Source: Comamonas sp. SCN 65-56 (GTDB lineage Bacteria; Pseudomonadota; Gammaproteobacteria; Burkholderiales; Burkholderiaceae_C). From it: a stretch of DNA of 64,000 nt. Location of the stretch: assembly GCF_001724135.1 (NCBI RefSeq), contig NZ_MEDS01000023.1, positions 1-64,000 on the forward strand, written 5' to 3'. Position numbers and translations under genes: made by a program. Within the stretch, counting starts at the first letter, position 1. Every line of letters starts with the position of its first letter. Shown piece after piece: positions 1 through 7,529 of this stretch. The notes beneath the pieces were generated by a model. The model was given only the letters and a program-made list of their open reading frames with translations. It did no database searches and was not told where the DNA came from.

Positions 1-30
1 GAAACTGATCTGAAATCGACGAAAACCATG

Positions 31-61
31 CCTGGGTTGATCGCTGCGCGATCAATCCAGG
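31..61. repeat. 14-bp-stem inverted repeat at the end of the cassette cluster
   Basis: The arms at 31-44 and 48-61 are complementary over 14 positions with one mismatch, around a 3-base loop. On the minus strand the hairpin is followed by GGTTTTC, so it could be a weak terminator for minus-strand cassette transcripts, or part of a further cassette. No gene is seen in 1-98. Confidence 0.5.
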
Positions 62-98
62 GAGAGGTATTGCTTGCAAAGGTGGGGAAGCCCTTGTA

Positions 99-150
99 GC
101 CCTGAGTTCAGCCGCCGCTGTAGGCGGTCGGCTGCGACGAATAGTTAGAC
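99..150 (-). other. degenerate attC site after the 89-aa cassette
   Basis: Read on the minus strand, the site opens with a good R'' core (GTCTAAC, 144-150) and continues with complementary arms rich in GCCGACC and GGCGGCTG around a short TACA loop, the layout of a 60-bp attC. The expected closing GTTRRRY core is absent near 91-105; only CAGGGC-like sequence remains. The site may be eroded or truncated, so this could be the decayed end of the array. Confidence 0.6.
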
Positions 151-170
151 ACAGTTTATGTTCTGTGTAG

Positions 171-440
171 CTATTTCCCAGCAAGCTTATCCATGTTGCT
201 TTGGAATTCCGTAATTGTGGTATTGAATGCTTCGACGCTAAGCGGTTCGAGATTTTCCCGATGAAATCCGGCTAGGCCGTCTGTATGTGTTTGAATTTGC
301 TGTGCAAGCGGTGGGAGTGAGAGGCCAATGGATACAGTGATTGCATTGTTTATTGTCTCCAATGCGGCTATTTTTCCTGCTTGTGCCATGCAAAGCTGAT
401 AAATGGCGTTTACGGTATCGGTCAGCTCTTCAGTATTCAT
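171..440 (-). CDS. small hypothetical protein in integron cassette
   Basis: This gene encodes 89 residues that I do not recognise. The sequence looks mostly helical, has no signal peptide or membrane segment, and starts MNTEELTD. The gene lies between two attC sites (467-526 upstream, 99-150 downstream) in the same orientation as its neighbours, which is how cassette genes are arranged. The stop codon lies 20 bases before the downstream R'' core. Codon use and base composition are more AT-rich than in the neighbouring sox genes, consistent with acquisition. No function is proposed. Confidence 0.6.
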   Translation of the reverse strand: MNTEELTDTVNAIYQLCMAQAGKIAALETINNAITVSIGLSLPPLAQQIQTHTDGLAGFHRENLEPLSVEAFNTTITEFQSNMDKLAGK

Positions 441-466
441 GATCGCCTCTATGCGGAGTGGTTTAT

Positions 467-526
467 GACTAACGCCTGAATTAAGCCGCGCCGCGAAGCG
501 GCGTCGGCTTGAATGAATTGTTAGGT
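467..526 (-). other. attC recombination site (60 bp)
   Basis: Read on the minus strand it begins with ACCTAAC (R'', 520-526) and ends with GTTAGTC (R', 467-473). In between lie AAGCCGACGCCGC and GCGGCGCGGCTT, imperfectly paired around TTC. This closely matches the widespread 60-bp attC type of mobile gene cassettes. The stop codon of the upstream 521-979 gene overlaps the R'' core, as is typical. Confidence 0.9.
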
Positions 527-979
527 GCCATAGACGGCAGACACCCGGTTGGCCAGCCTGAACTGCTCAAACTCGTGCAAGTGTGCCAGACGATCTGAGC
601 GGCGAGGGCGTGCAGATGTGTCCGTGTACATATAGATGTGCAGCCGACCTGCCGGTTGTTGCTGCGCGTGAATACGCAACTCGGCAGGCGACATGAACCA
701 GATACCCTCGCTGGACAGGTCAACAAGTGCGACGTAATGGGCTGGCGAGTCAGCGGGAACCCACCAATCAAGCGCCAGCTTGCCTTTGCCGCCGCCTGGC
801 TTGGACCGAAGGTTGGTCTTGACCTGGACGGTAATTGGGTGAGGCAGCTTTGGCGAGTAAGTGACAAGGTCAATGCCAGTGTCGGTGCTCATTGGCGCGG
901 ACTCGATGCCGCGAAGCAGCAGTTGGTACTGCACCAGCAACTCGCCGCACTTTCCGATCTGTGCTTTGGCTAGCGACAT
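521..979 (-). CDS. PD-(D/E)XK nuclease-like protein in integron cassette
   Basis: The protein has 152 residues if it starts at the ATG at 979; a GTG at 994 inside the attC core would add five. I chose the ATG because GGAAAG lies just upstream. Near the N-terminus it has an IGKCGE segment, then TGIDLV about 24 residues later and VQVKT about 15 residues after that. This Glu...Asp...(Q/E)xK spacing is typical of PD-(D/E)XK-fold nucleases and Holliday-junction-resolvase-like proteins. The rest is unfamiliar. Nuclease activity is inferred from the motif layout; the target is unknown, and a DNA-processing or defence role is possible. It sits alone in a cassette between attC sites at 467-526 and 993-1070. 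Confidence 0.65.
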   Translation of the reverse strand: MSLAKAQIGKCGELLVQYQLLLRGIESAPMSTDTGIDLVTYSPKLPHPITVQVKTNLRSKPGGGKGKLALDWWVPADSPAHYVALVDLSSEGIWFMSPAELRIHAQQQPAGRLHIYMYTDTSARPRRSDRLAHLHEFEQFRLANRVSAVYGT

Positions 980-992
980 ACTTTCCAATGGC

Positions 993-1070
993 ACCTAACG
1001 TTTGACATGAGCGGCGGTTGGAAGCGGGCGCAGCCCGCTGGAAACCGTCCGCTCGATGAAAGGGTTAGGC
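993..1070 (-). other. attC recombination site (78 bp)
   Basis: On the minus strand it opens with GCCTAAC (R'', 1064-1070) and closes with GTTAGGT (R', 993-999). The interior carries GAGCGGACGGTTTCCAGCGGG and its imperfect complement around a CTGCG turn, giving the usual hairpin with unpaired bases. The stop codon of the 1065-1655 gene overlaps the R'' core. Confidence 0.9.
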
Positions 1071-1655
1071 CGCGCGCGCTGAGAGCAGACCTTGGAGTTC
1101 GGCATCAAACCCACCTTTGGCTTTGATCATCGCAATTGTTTCGCTCGGAGCTACGTCAAGGTCTGACGGTTCACGTGGGTGCATCAGGCGATCTCGAACT
1201 CGTATCGAATCTAGGAGAAGTTGCCACCATTCAGCCTTGGTGTCTAGTTTGTGCGGTATCCCATTTGCTTCAGCAAAGATCGAGAAGGCGAAGCGAATAT
1301 TCTTTACCAGCGGAATCTTTGCTGGTTTCTGGGTGACTTCTCCCTTGTCATTGATCTCGAAGTCAGCTTCGAAGATGAAGTGTTGCTGTTGAGGTGTGAG
1401 TTCGACTCCGCGCTCCTCGCTGTTGAAGGAAGCTTCAACTTTGAGGATATAGGTTGCGCCTTCTATGTATGCGAATGCCGCACGAATCAGTTGGCGTGCT
1501 TCAAACTCTGTGTCTGCCGAGATCAAACCGTCTTCCGTTCTATCTGCGACATTGAGTTGACGGATCACATGCTGGTAGCACTTACGGTAGTCGGCGTCGA
1601 GCGTTTCCAGTAGTTCGCGCGTCGTTCGATGGTCGTCAATATCTTCGTCTTGCAT
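1065..1655 (-). CDS. HEPN-motif hypothetical protein in integron cassette
   Basis: This 196-residue protein is predicted to be soluble and helical, with no signal peptide. Near residues 154-159 it has RDRLMH, which fits the R-x4-H motif of HEPN-domain ribonucleases, preceded by an amphipathic stretch containing a WW pair (about 143-144). It has charged N- and C-terminal helices and a central beta-like segment (FIFEADFEINDKGE). HEPN proteins often act as RNA-cleaving toxins or defence effectors, but the motif is short and common, so the assignment is tentative. The gene is the sole gene of its cassette, begins 8 bases after the GTTAGGC core and ends in the downstream attC. Confidence 0.55.
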   Translation of the reverse strand: MQDEDIDDHRTTRELLETLDADYRKCYQHVIRQLNVADRTEDGLISADTEFEARQLIRAAFAYIEGATYILKVEASFNSEERGVELTPQQQHFIFEADFEINDKGEVTQKPAKIPLVKNIRFAFSIFAEANGIPHKLDTKAEWWQLLLDSIRVRDRLMHPREPSDLDVAPSETIAMIKAKGGFDAELQGLLSARAA

Positions 1656-1663
1656 TTCGCGAG

Positions 1664-1711
1664 GCCTAACGAAAAAAGTTGAGCAATGTAGTGCGAAGCG
1701 CTACGTTGCTC
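1664..1711 (-). other. attC-like half site with strong hairpin
   Basis: A GTTAGGC core on the minus strand (1664-1670) marks the start of the HEPN-motif cassette. Just beyond it 1681-1694 and 1698-1711 pair over 14 positions with two mismatches around GAA. A matching R'' core further right is degenerate (a TTCGAAC-like sequence near 1718-1724), so this may be an unusual attC. Confidence 0.6.
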
Positions 1712-1983
1712 GAACGAGCGTTCGAACGGGAGTTGCAGCGGAACCCAACAAACGCACTTCGCTTTTCCAAAATGTTCAACACTGAATTGGCGCTTTTGAG
1801 GCTCGTTCCTGCTGCGCTGAAAACTACGTCTGCATAAGCTTGCTTATGCCGTGTAGCTTGTAAGCGCAGCACATTTTGCCAGAAATTTCGCATTTCATAA
1901 AGTGTGCCAAATATGCTAGGCGACAAACTACGGCGATTATTAATATGCAGCGGAAACGGACTCGAACTGGAATTAGACGACAA
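1666..1983 (-). CDS. doubtful cassette open reading frame
   Basis: A 105-codon frame fills an apparent cassette between a GGATAAC core (2004-2010; GTTATCC on the minus strand) and the GTTAGGC core at 1664-1670. Its last 30 or so codons are the translation of the attC-like hairpin and its stop lies in the core, so it may be read-through of a non-coding cassette. The sequence is serine-, asparagine- and arginine-rich, with no domain I recognise. Low confidence that it is translated. Confidence 0.25.
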   Translation of the reverse strand: MSSNSSSSPFPLHINNRRSLSPSIFGTLYEMRNFWQNVLRLQATRHKQAYADVVFSAAGTSLKSANSVLNILEKRSAFVGFRCNSRSNARSSNVALRTTLLNFFR

Positions 1984-2120
1984 CAGCGTCGCCTCGTTTT
2001 GTCGGATAACGCCGTAGCTCAGTCATCGCCCCCTCTGGCCACCCTGCCACCCACCGTTTATCCAAACCTGAATATTCACGGATGGCTCGGCTCCGCAGAC
2101 AGCGCACTGGATGAAGCAGT
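1671..2120. other. intergenic stretch between cassettes and soxB
   Basis: Apart from the doubtful frame at 1666-1983, no gene is supported here. It holds a GTTATCC-type core on the minus strand (2004-2010) and an exact 8-bp inverted repeat CTACGGCG/CGCCGTAG at 1928-1935 and 2010-2017. There is no integrase gene and no recognisable attI site, although the upstream side of the array, where intI would lie, is here. Positions 2018-2120 look like ordinary trailing sequence after soxB. Confidence 0.6.
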
Positions 2121-3854
2121 CTACGCGGCATACCCCGGATTGGGCAAGCCGCCGGTCAGTTTGGGCGCGTTGAGCTTGCGCGGCGCCACTTTTCCCCCCC
2201 GCGCCTTCAGCCACTGCTCCACCTGATCCCAGACCATGGTGTTGCCCGCCTTGGCGGCGTCTTCGGCCACAGGGGCCCAGCCGGCCACCTTGTAGGTCTT
2301 GTTCGGGTCGATCAGTTCGCCCTTCAGGCGCATGTCGGTAATGCGCTTGCCCATTTCCGCCGTTGGGTCACAGGCGTAGGCCAGGCCGCCCACGCGCACC
2401 ATGTCGCCGCCCTGCTGGTAGTACGGGTCGGGGTTGAAGAGGTTGTCGGCCACGTCTTCCAGCACGGTCTTGATCATCTCGCCCTTCATCTCGGTCAGGG
2501 TGGCGTAGCTGTAGGTGGTGGCGGTCATGTCCATCAGCCATTCGCGTGTGATGGCCTGGCCGGGCAGCAGGGTGGTGCCCCAGCGAAAACCGGGCGAGAA
2601 GGCGAGGTCCGCGCCTTGCACCTCCATCAGCGCGTCAACGATGAGCTGGTCGCCGGTGCCGTTGAAGTTGCCGCGGCGGTACAGCAGACCTTCGGTGACG
2701 GCGAGTTGCTCCGCGAGCTTGCTCTCGTAAGGGGCGCGGATTTTGGTGATCAGCGCATCCATCGCCTTGTCGGCCGGCAACATGTGGGCAAAGATGGGCA
2801 GCAGGTGGTATTTGAAACCACTGACCTTGCCGTTCTTCACGTCAAAGTCGATGACGCCGAGGAATTTGCCGTTGCTGCCGGCGTTGGTGACGATGGTCTG
2901 GCCCGATTTGTTTTTCACGATGGTGGGCACGGGCATGCCGTCGTGCGTGTGCCCGCCCAGGATGGCGTCCACGCCGGTCACGCGGCTGGCCATCTTCAGG
3001 TCCACGTCCATGCCGTTGTGGCTCAACACGACGACGACCTGCGCGCCCTTGCCGCGCGCTTCATCCACCATTTTCTGCAGATTTTCGTCCTGGATGCCGA
3101 ATTCCCAGTCGGCGACCATGTAGCGCGGGTTGGCGATCGGCGTGTAGGGAAAGGCCTGGCCGATGATGGCGACGGCCACGCCATTGATCTGCTTGATGAC
3201 GTAGGGCTTGAACACCGGATCGCCGAAGTCGGTGGTTTTGACGTTTTGCGCGACGAAATCCACCTTGCCGGCGAAGTCTTTGTCGATGATCTCCTTGACG
3301 CGCTCCATGCCGAGCGTGAATTCCCAGTGGCCGGTCATCACATCCACGCCGAGCAGTTTGCAGGCGTCCACCATGTCCTGACCCTTGGTCCAGAGCGCCG
3401 TGCCCGAGCCCTGCCAGGTGTCTCCGCCATCGAGCAGCAGCGAGCCCGGGCGGCTGGCGCGCATGCGCTGGACCAGCGTGGCCAGGTGGGCAAAGCCGCC
3501 GACCTTGCCGTAGCGTTGGGCCGCATGGTCGAAATCCAGGTAGGTGAGGGCATGCGCGGTGGGCGTGCCGCTCTTCACCCCCGTGGCCTTGAGCAGTTGT
3601 TCACCCACCAGATGGGGCAGGTGACCCTTCATGCTGCCAAATCCCAGGTTGACGCTGGGTTCGCGGAAGTAGATGGGTTTGAGCTGGGCGTGGCAATCCG
3701 TCATGTGCAGCAGCGAGACGTTGCCGAACTTCGGAATGTCGTACAAACCTTCGGCAGCGCTGGCGGCGCTCGCATTCGAATAGCTGCCAAGGCTCATGCC
3801 GGCTGCGCTGGCGGCCCCCAGGACTTGAAGAAATTCGCGTTTGGTGAGGTTCAT
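2121..3854 (-). CDS. soxB: SoxB, S-sulfosulfanyl-L-cysteine sulfohydrolase
   Basis: SoxB hydrolyses the terminal sulfone from SoxY-bound cysteine S-thiosulfonate and releases sulfate, in the periplasm, using a dimanganese centre. The 577-residue length is normal. The N-terminus carries KREFLQVLGAASAAGMS, a signal resembling a twin-arginine type but with KR. Metal-site motifs of the 5'-nucleotidase-like fold are present: TDCHAQ (residues 52-57), DGGDTWQG (about 142-149), GHWEFTLG (about 175), LSHNGMD and GGHTHD. It is the last gene of the sox operon, 108 bases after soxX. Confidence 0.97.
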   Translation of the reverse strand: MNLTKREFLQVLGAASAAGMSLGSYSNASAASAAEGLYDIPKFGNVSLLHMTDCHAQLKPIYFREPSVNLGFGSMKGHLPHLVGEQLLKATGVKSGTPTAHALTYLDFDHAAQRYGKVGGFAHLATLVQRMRASRPGSLLLDGGDTWQGSGTALWTKGQDMVDACKLLGVDVMTGHWEFTLGMERVKEIIDKDFAGKVDFVAQNVKTTDFGDPVFKPYVIKQINGVAVAIIGQAFPYTPIANPRYMVADWEFGIQDENLQKMVDEARGKGAQVVVVLSHNGMDVDLKMASRVTGVDAILGGHTHDGMPVPTIVKNKSGQTIVTNAGSNGKFLGVIDFDVKNGKVSGFKYHLLPIFAHMLPADKAMDALITKIRAPYESKLAEQLAVTEGLLYRRGNFNGTGDQLIVDALMEVQGADLAFSPGFRWGTTLLPGQAITREWLMDMTATTYSYATLTEMKGEMIKTVLEDVADNLFNPDPYYQQGGDMVRVGGLAYACDPTAEMGKRITDMRLKGELIDPNKTYKVAGWAPVAEDAAKAGNTMVWDQVEQWLKARGGKVAPRKLNAPKLTGGLPNPGYAA

Positions 3855-3962
3855 GGTGGTTCTCCTGAAGCTGCAATGGGAACGGCCCGGGCGGCAATGG
3901 CGCTGGCGAGGGTGCCGCCGTGGCCATCGCGGCCCGGGCCGCAGGGTTTGGGGTTTGTGTGT

Positions 3963-4637
3963 TTACTGGTTGACGGGGGATTTGGGGTCCAGCAACAGCG
4001 CCATGATGTCGGCCACCTGCTTTTGCGTCAGGATGCCCTTGTAACCGGCGCGTGGCATGTTGGAGCAGGCGTTGTAGGCCTTGGCATTCCAGATCTTGCC
4101 CCAGGTGTACTTGACCACTTCCTGTGCCTGGGGGCTGCTCGGGTTGGTCACGCCGCGCAGTTTGCCGTAGTTGTACAGGCTCGGGCCTATGGTGCCGTAG
4201 GAGATCTCTTTCTTGTCGATCTGGTGACAGTTGTAGCAGTTGCCGCCGTTGGCCGCGTCGGCCTTGTCGGTCCAGGTGCGGCCGCGTCCGCTTTGGGCGA
4301 TCTTCTCGCCGGATTTCCAGTCGCCCAGGTACTTGCCGTCGGCGGGCCACTGAATGGTCTTGAGGTTTTCCGCTTCCAGCTTCTTGGCGGTGGCGGCGTC
4401 CAGCGGATGGCCGGCGACGGCCGCGGCATCGCAGGCGCGCAGCGTGTCGTCCAGCACCAGGGCTTCCTTGACCTTGACGATGCCCTTGTCGTGGAAGCTC
4501 GATTGCTCCATCTTCACGGCCATGGCGTCGAGTTCGGCGTTGCTGGGCAGATTGGCACTGCTGTTGCCGGCGCAACCGGTGAGGGCGGCGACGGCCAACG
4601 CGCTCAGGCCAGCGGTGAGCAGGGTGGATGGGTTCAT
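3963..4637 (-). CDS. soxX: SoxX, c-type cytochrome subunit of SoxAX
   Basis: SoxX is the monohaem electron-accepting subunit of SoxAX, which couples thiosulfate oxidatively to SoxY. The 224-residue protein has one haem site, CYNCH (C134, C137, H138), and a likely distal ligand Met194 in SNMPRAG. The N-terminus ends in LTGC (Cys22), a lipobox, so this SoxX is predicted to be a lipoprotein; that is unusual, since SoxX is generally described as soluble. The N-terminal region before the haem domain is extended. The gene begins 16 bases after soxA. Confidence 0.95.
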   Translation of the reverse strand: MNPSTLLTAGLSALAVAALTGCAGNSSANLPSNAELDAMAVKMEQSSFHDKGIVKVKEALVLDDTLRACDAAAVAGHPLDAATAKKLEAENLKTIQWPADGKYLGDWKSGEKIAQSGRGRTWTDKADAANGGNCYNCHQIDKKEISYGTIGPSLYNYGKLRGVTNPSSPQAQEVVKYTWGKIWNAKAYNACSNMPRAGYKGILTQKQVADIMALLLDPKSPVNQ

Positions 4638-4653
4638 GGTGTTTGTCTCCTGC

Positions 4654-5463
4654 TCAGCGCTTGATGGTGGGTACGGCGGACTTGGCGCCTTGCGCGTTCA
4701 CACCCATGTATACGCCCAGCGCGATGGTGATGGCGCTGCCGTACGTGGGCTCGGGAAAGCGCTGCTGGCGGTAGCAGTCGTTCAGACGATGCTGCATGGT
4801 CCACATCTGGCCGTTGGAGACGCGGTAGGCGGGCCAGGCGGCGAAGCCTATGCCGTCGCCCGGGTTCTTGGTGAGCTCGGGCAGATCCTGCAGGCGGATG
4901 CGTTTGCCCTCTGCGCCGTGGCAGGTGGCGCAGGAAAAATCATGCGAGCCGCCGCTTTGGAAGAAGGCGCGTTTGCCCATTTCGTAGGCAATGCGTTCCT
5001 GCGGCTGGGACTGTGGCAGATGGAACGCCATCCCCTTGGACTGCGCCGCCACCCAGGTGGCGAGTGCCGTGACGTTGGCACGCTCGCCCTTGCCCCACTG
5101 GCCGTTGATGACTTCCTTGGGGTCTATGCCTTGCAGCGTGCTCATGCAGGTGACGAGGCGCGATTCCAGGTCCTGCACTTGGTTGGTATCGGCAAAGTAA
5201 CGCGGCAATTGCACGAAGACGCCCTTGGTGACGCCGGCGCCCAGGCCCAGATCGCATTTCTGGAGCGAGGCGTTCTTGGGGCCACGGGCCTTTTTCCAGA
5301 GCTCTTCGCCCTTCATTTCGTACAGATCGGCGGGATTGCCGTCCTGCAGCATCTCGCGGTATTCCTCGATGGCTTCGGTCGAGGTCTTCTGGGCCAGGGC
5401 TGTCGTGGTGGCAGCGATCAAACCCAGCGCTGCTGCTGCGATGGCAAGCGTGCGCATGGTCAT
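4654..5463 (-). CDS. soxA: SoxA, monohaem L-cysteine S-thiosulfotransferase subunit
   Basis: SoxA is the catalytic cytochrome of SoxAX and conjugates thiosulfate to the SoxY cysteine. The 269-residue precursor has a signal peptide ending near ALAQ (residues 22-25). Only one haem-binding motif is present, CATCH (C178, C181, H182). Cys70 and Cys106 stand where dihaem SoxA proteins carry the second haem and probably form a disulfide, as in the monohaem class. Cys230 in NDCYRQQ is the expected active-site cysteine/haem ligand. A strong AAAGGAG ribosome-binding site precedes the ATG. Confidence 0.96.
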   Translation of the reverse strand: MTMRTLAIAAAALGLIAATTTALAQKTSTEAIEEYREMLQDGNPADLYEMKGEELWKKARGPKNASLQKCDLGLGAGVTKGVFVQLPRYFADTNQVQDLESRLVTCMSTLQGIDPKEVINGQWGKGERANVTALATWVAAQSKGMAFHLPQSQPQERIAYEMGKRAFFQSGGSHDFSCATCHGAEGKRIRLQDLPELTKNPGDGIGFAAWPAYRVSNGQMWTMQHRLNDCYRQQRFPEPTYGSAITIALGVYMGVNAQGAKSAVPTIKR

Positions 5464-5546
5464 GGGGAGTCTCCTTTTTTTATGCGAAAGAAAAAGGCAG
5501 GTTCGTCTGGTGGCGCCCCTGCCTGTGTCGGTGCGACGGCTGCGCC

Positions 5547-5858
5547 TCAGGACACGGTGGCTTCATCGGTGCGGGTGTCGCCCTTGCTGTCCTTCCAGCT
5601 CACGCTGACCTTGTCGCCGGCCTTGCCGCCCTTGACGGTGAACTCCAGGAAGGGGTTCTTGGAGACGGCAGGGCCCCATTCGCAGGAAAACACCGGCTTG
5701 TCGTTCAGTTTGGCCGTCACTTCCTGGATCCACCAGGCGGGAACGATCTTGCCGTTCGCATCCTTGCGCTGGCCGGACTCCATCTCGTGGCTCATCAGAA
5801 TGCGCACCAGGACATTGCCGTCCTTGGCCTGCGCGCGAATTCGCATCGGATCACCCAT
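5547..5858 (-). CDS. soxZ: SoxZ, sulfur-carrier complex subunit
   Basis: SoxZ forms the heterodimer SoxYZ that carries the sulfur intermediates between Sox enzymes in the periplasm. The 103-residue immunoglobulin-like protein has the family start GDPMRIRAQ and the conserved VLMSHEMESGQR-like and WIQEVTAKLNDKPVF regions. It has no signal peptide of its own and is expected to be exported with SoxY by the twin-arginine route. It lies 52 bases after soxY and 83 before soxA. Confidence 0.97.
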   Translation of the reverse strand: MGDPMRIRAQAKDGNVLVRILMSHEMESGQRKDANGKIVPAWWIQEVTAKLNDKPVFSCEWGPAVSKNPFLEFTVKGGKAGDKVSVSWKDSKGDTRTDEATVS

Positions 5859-5910
5859 GGTTCAACTCCTTGTTCAATTGGCGTGAATATTCGTGCTGGG
5901 GCTGAAAGCT

Positions 5911-6372
5911 TCAGCCGCCGCAGCCACCGAGGGTGACCTTGACTTCTTTCTTGCTGAAAAGCGCCTTGCCGTCCTTGGTCACCGCGATGGCGTAGACGTC
6001 CGAGGTCTCGCCCATCTTGCTGCGCGTGGCAAATTTGGCTTCGACTTCCGGCGTGACGTTGAATACCGCGACGAGCGCGTTCGGGTTCTTCTCGACCATC
6101 AAGACCAGCTCCTTGACATCGGGCAGCTTGGTCGACAGTGCGAACGGCACGACGGCGCCGTTCTCTGCGATGTCCGGCGCGGTCAGCGTCACGTCGCTGC
6201 TGGCAACCGGGTCACCATTGATGCCCAGGGCCTTGAGCGTGTCCTTGATGCCTTTGGCTTCGAACGCGGCGGTGTTGAATGCCGCCAGTACGCTGGTGGG
6301 CAACAGAGCGGTGCCTGCTGCCAGGGTGGCGACGGCGGCGCTCTGCTTGAGGGTTTGCCTGCGGGTTTGCAT
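5911..6372 (-). CDS. soxY: SoxY, sulfur-carrier protein
   Basis: SoxY carries thiosulfate-derived sulfur on the cysteine of its C-terminal swinging arm, and the terminal GGCGG is present. The 153-residue precursor begins MQTRRQTLKQSAAVATLAAG, a twin-arginine-type signal. The start at 6372 is chosen because AAGGAGA precedes it and the signal peptide follows directly; a longer upstream frame has no family similarity. SoxZ follows immediately. Confidence 0.97.
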   Translation of the reverse strand: MQTRRQTLKQSAAVATLAAGTALLPTSVLAAFNTAAFEAKGIKDTLKALGINGDPVASSDVTLTAPDIAENGAVVPFALSTKLPDVKELVLMVEKNPNALVAVFNVTPEVEAKFATRSKMGETSDVYAIAVTKDGKALFSKKEVKVTLGGCGG

Positions 6373-6455
6373 GGTCGTCTTCTCCTTCAAAGGGTGGATG
6401 GTAATGGGTTGTGTGTGGGGAGCATCACTGCTGGTCCGGGACGGACAGCCGTTGC

Positions 6456-7529
6456 TCATTTGCCGGCACCGGCAGCGAGCCACTCGGCGATGGTCTTCAG
6501 GTCGGCGTCCGGAATGTTCTGCGGCGGCATCGGGGTTTCGCCCCAGACGCCAGAGCCGCCCACCTTGATTTTGCCTTCGAGGTAGTCGACCTTGCCCGCG
6601 TACTTTTTGGCAACGTCAGAGAAACCAGGACCGACCAGCTTGCCATCCATATTGTGGCAGCCGGTGCACCCCAGCTCTTGCGTGAGTGCAAACGCCTTGG
6701 CGTTCGGGCTGTCGGCGCCGGCCGGGCCGACCACATGGACGGGTCCGGCGGCGTCGCCCAGCTTGCCCTCGGGCTTGGAGGTGTCTGCGCCACGCTGCGG
6801 GCCGACGGTGCGGTTTTGCTCACGCAGATTGCCCCAGACGTTGCGCGCATGCTCGGGCAGCTCGGAGGTGATGGTGGGCGCGGCGCCGCAGTCTTTCATG
6901 CAGGCAGTGGCCTGGGTGTCGGGCTTGACCTTGCCGCTGCCGAACTCGTTGCCGGGCCACATGGCGTGCTGCGTGGTCATGCCATTGCGGTTGGGCATTT
7001 TTTGCTGCACTTCGCCAATGTTCTTGTCCGACAGCGTGAAATCCGCCGGAACGATGTTGGCCAGGTTCAGCAGGTAGGCGGTGAGCGCGTAAACGTCATT
7101 GGGGGCCAGCGACTTGGGATTGTCCCAGGGCATGGCGCGGTGGATGTAATCCCAGATGGTGGAGATCGTCGGCACCTTCATGAAGGTGGTCCGTCCCGGG
7201 AAGTCCAGACGCTTGAGCGTGGCCACGTGGCCCGTCTTGATGTCGTCGGCCGAGGTACCGCCCACGAGCGGGTTGAAGACGGCGTTGGATTCGCCAAAGA
7301 TGCCGTGGCAGGTGGCGCAGTGCGCTTCCCACAGATCCTGCCCCTGGTCCACGGAGCCGCTGCCCGCAGGCAGACCCTTGAAATCCGGGCGCACGTCGAT
7401 ATCCCAGGCGGCGACTTCCTTTGGAGTAGCGTCGCGCCCGATGCTGGGGAATTTGCCTTGTGACCAGGCGGGCAGGCCGAGGGTGGCGGCCAATGCGCCG
7501 ATGGCGAGGGCCTCAAGCAACCTGGACAT
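6456..7529 (-). CDS. soxD: SoxD, dihaem cytochrome c subunit of sulfane dehydrogenase
   Basis: SoxD takes the six electrons released when SoxC oxidises the sulfane sulfur on SoxY. The 357-residue precursor has a signal peptide (cleavage near AWSQG) and two haem motifs: CATCH in the N-terminal half and CTGCH near residue 285. A conserved W-rich segment (TIWDYIHRAMPWDNP) and a PMPPQNI segment that could supply an axial methionine follow the two motifs. The start overlaps the end of soxC by 17 bases, implying translational coupling. Presence of soxCD predicts complete oxidation to sulfate without stored sulfur. Confidence 0.95.
   Translation of the reverse strand: MSRLLEALAIGALAATLGLPAWSQGKFPSIGRDATPKEVAAWDIDVRPDFKGLPAGSGSVDQGQDLWEAHCATCHGIFGESNAVFNPLVGGTSADDIKTGHVATLKRLDFPGRTTFMKVPTISTIWDYIHRAMPWDNPKSLAPNDVYALTAYLLNLANIVPADFTLSDKNIGEVQQKMPNRNGMTTQHAMWPGNEFGSGKVKPDTQATACMKDCGAAPTITSELPEHARNVWGNLREQNRTVGPQRGADTSKPEGKLGDAAGPVHVVGPAGADSPNAKAFALTQELGCTGCHNMDGKLVGPGFSDVAKKYAGKVDYLEGKIKVGGSGVWGETPMPPQNIPDADLKTIAEWLAAGAGK

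Noticed and set aside
1671-2120. Possible integrase gene beside the cassettes
   Set aside because: No frame of adequate length or tyrosine-recombinase motif is present; only core-site-like sequence was found.
2616-4664. 682-codon open frame on the plus strand across soxB and soxX
   Set aside because: It lies opposite well-supported sox genes and its residue composition (His, Val, Ala and Asp-rich, no domain) is typical of antisense frames in high-GC DNA.
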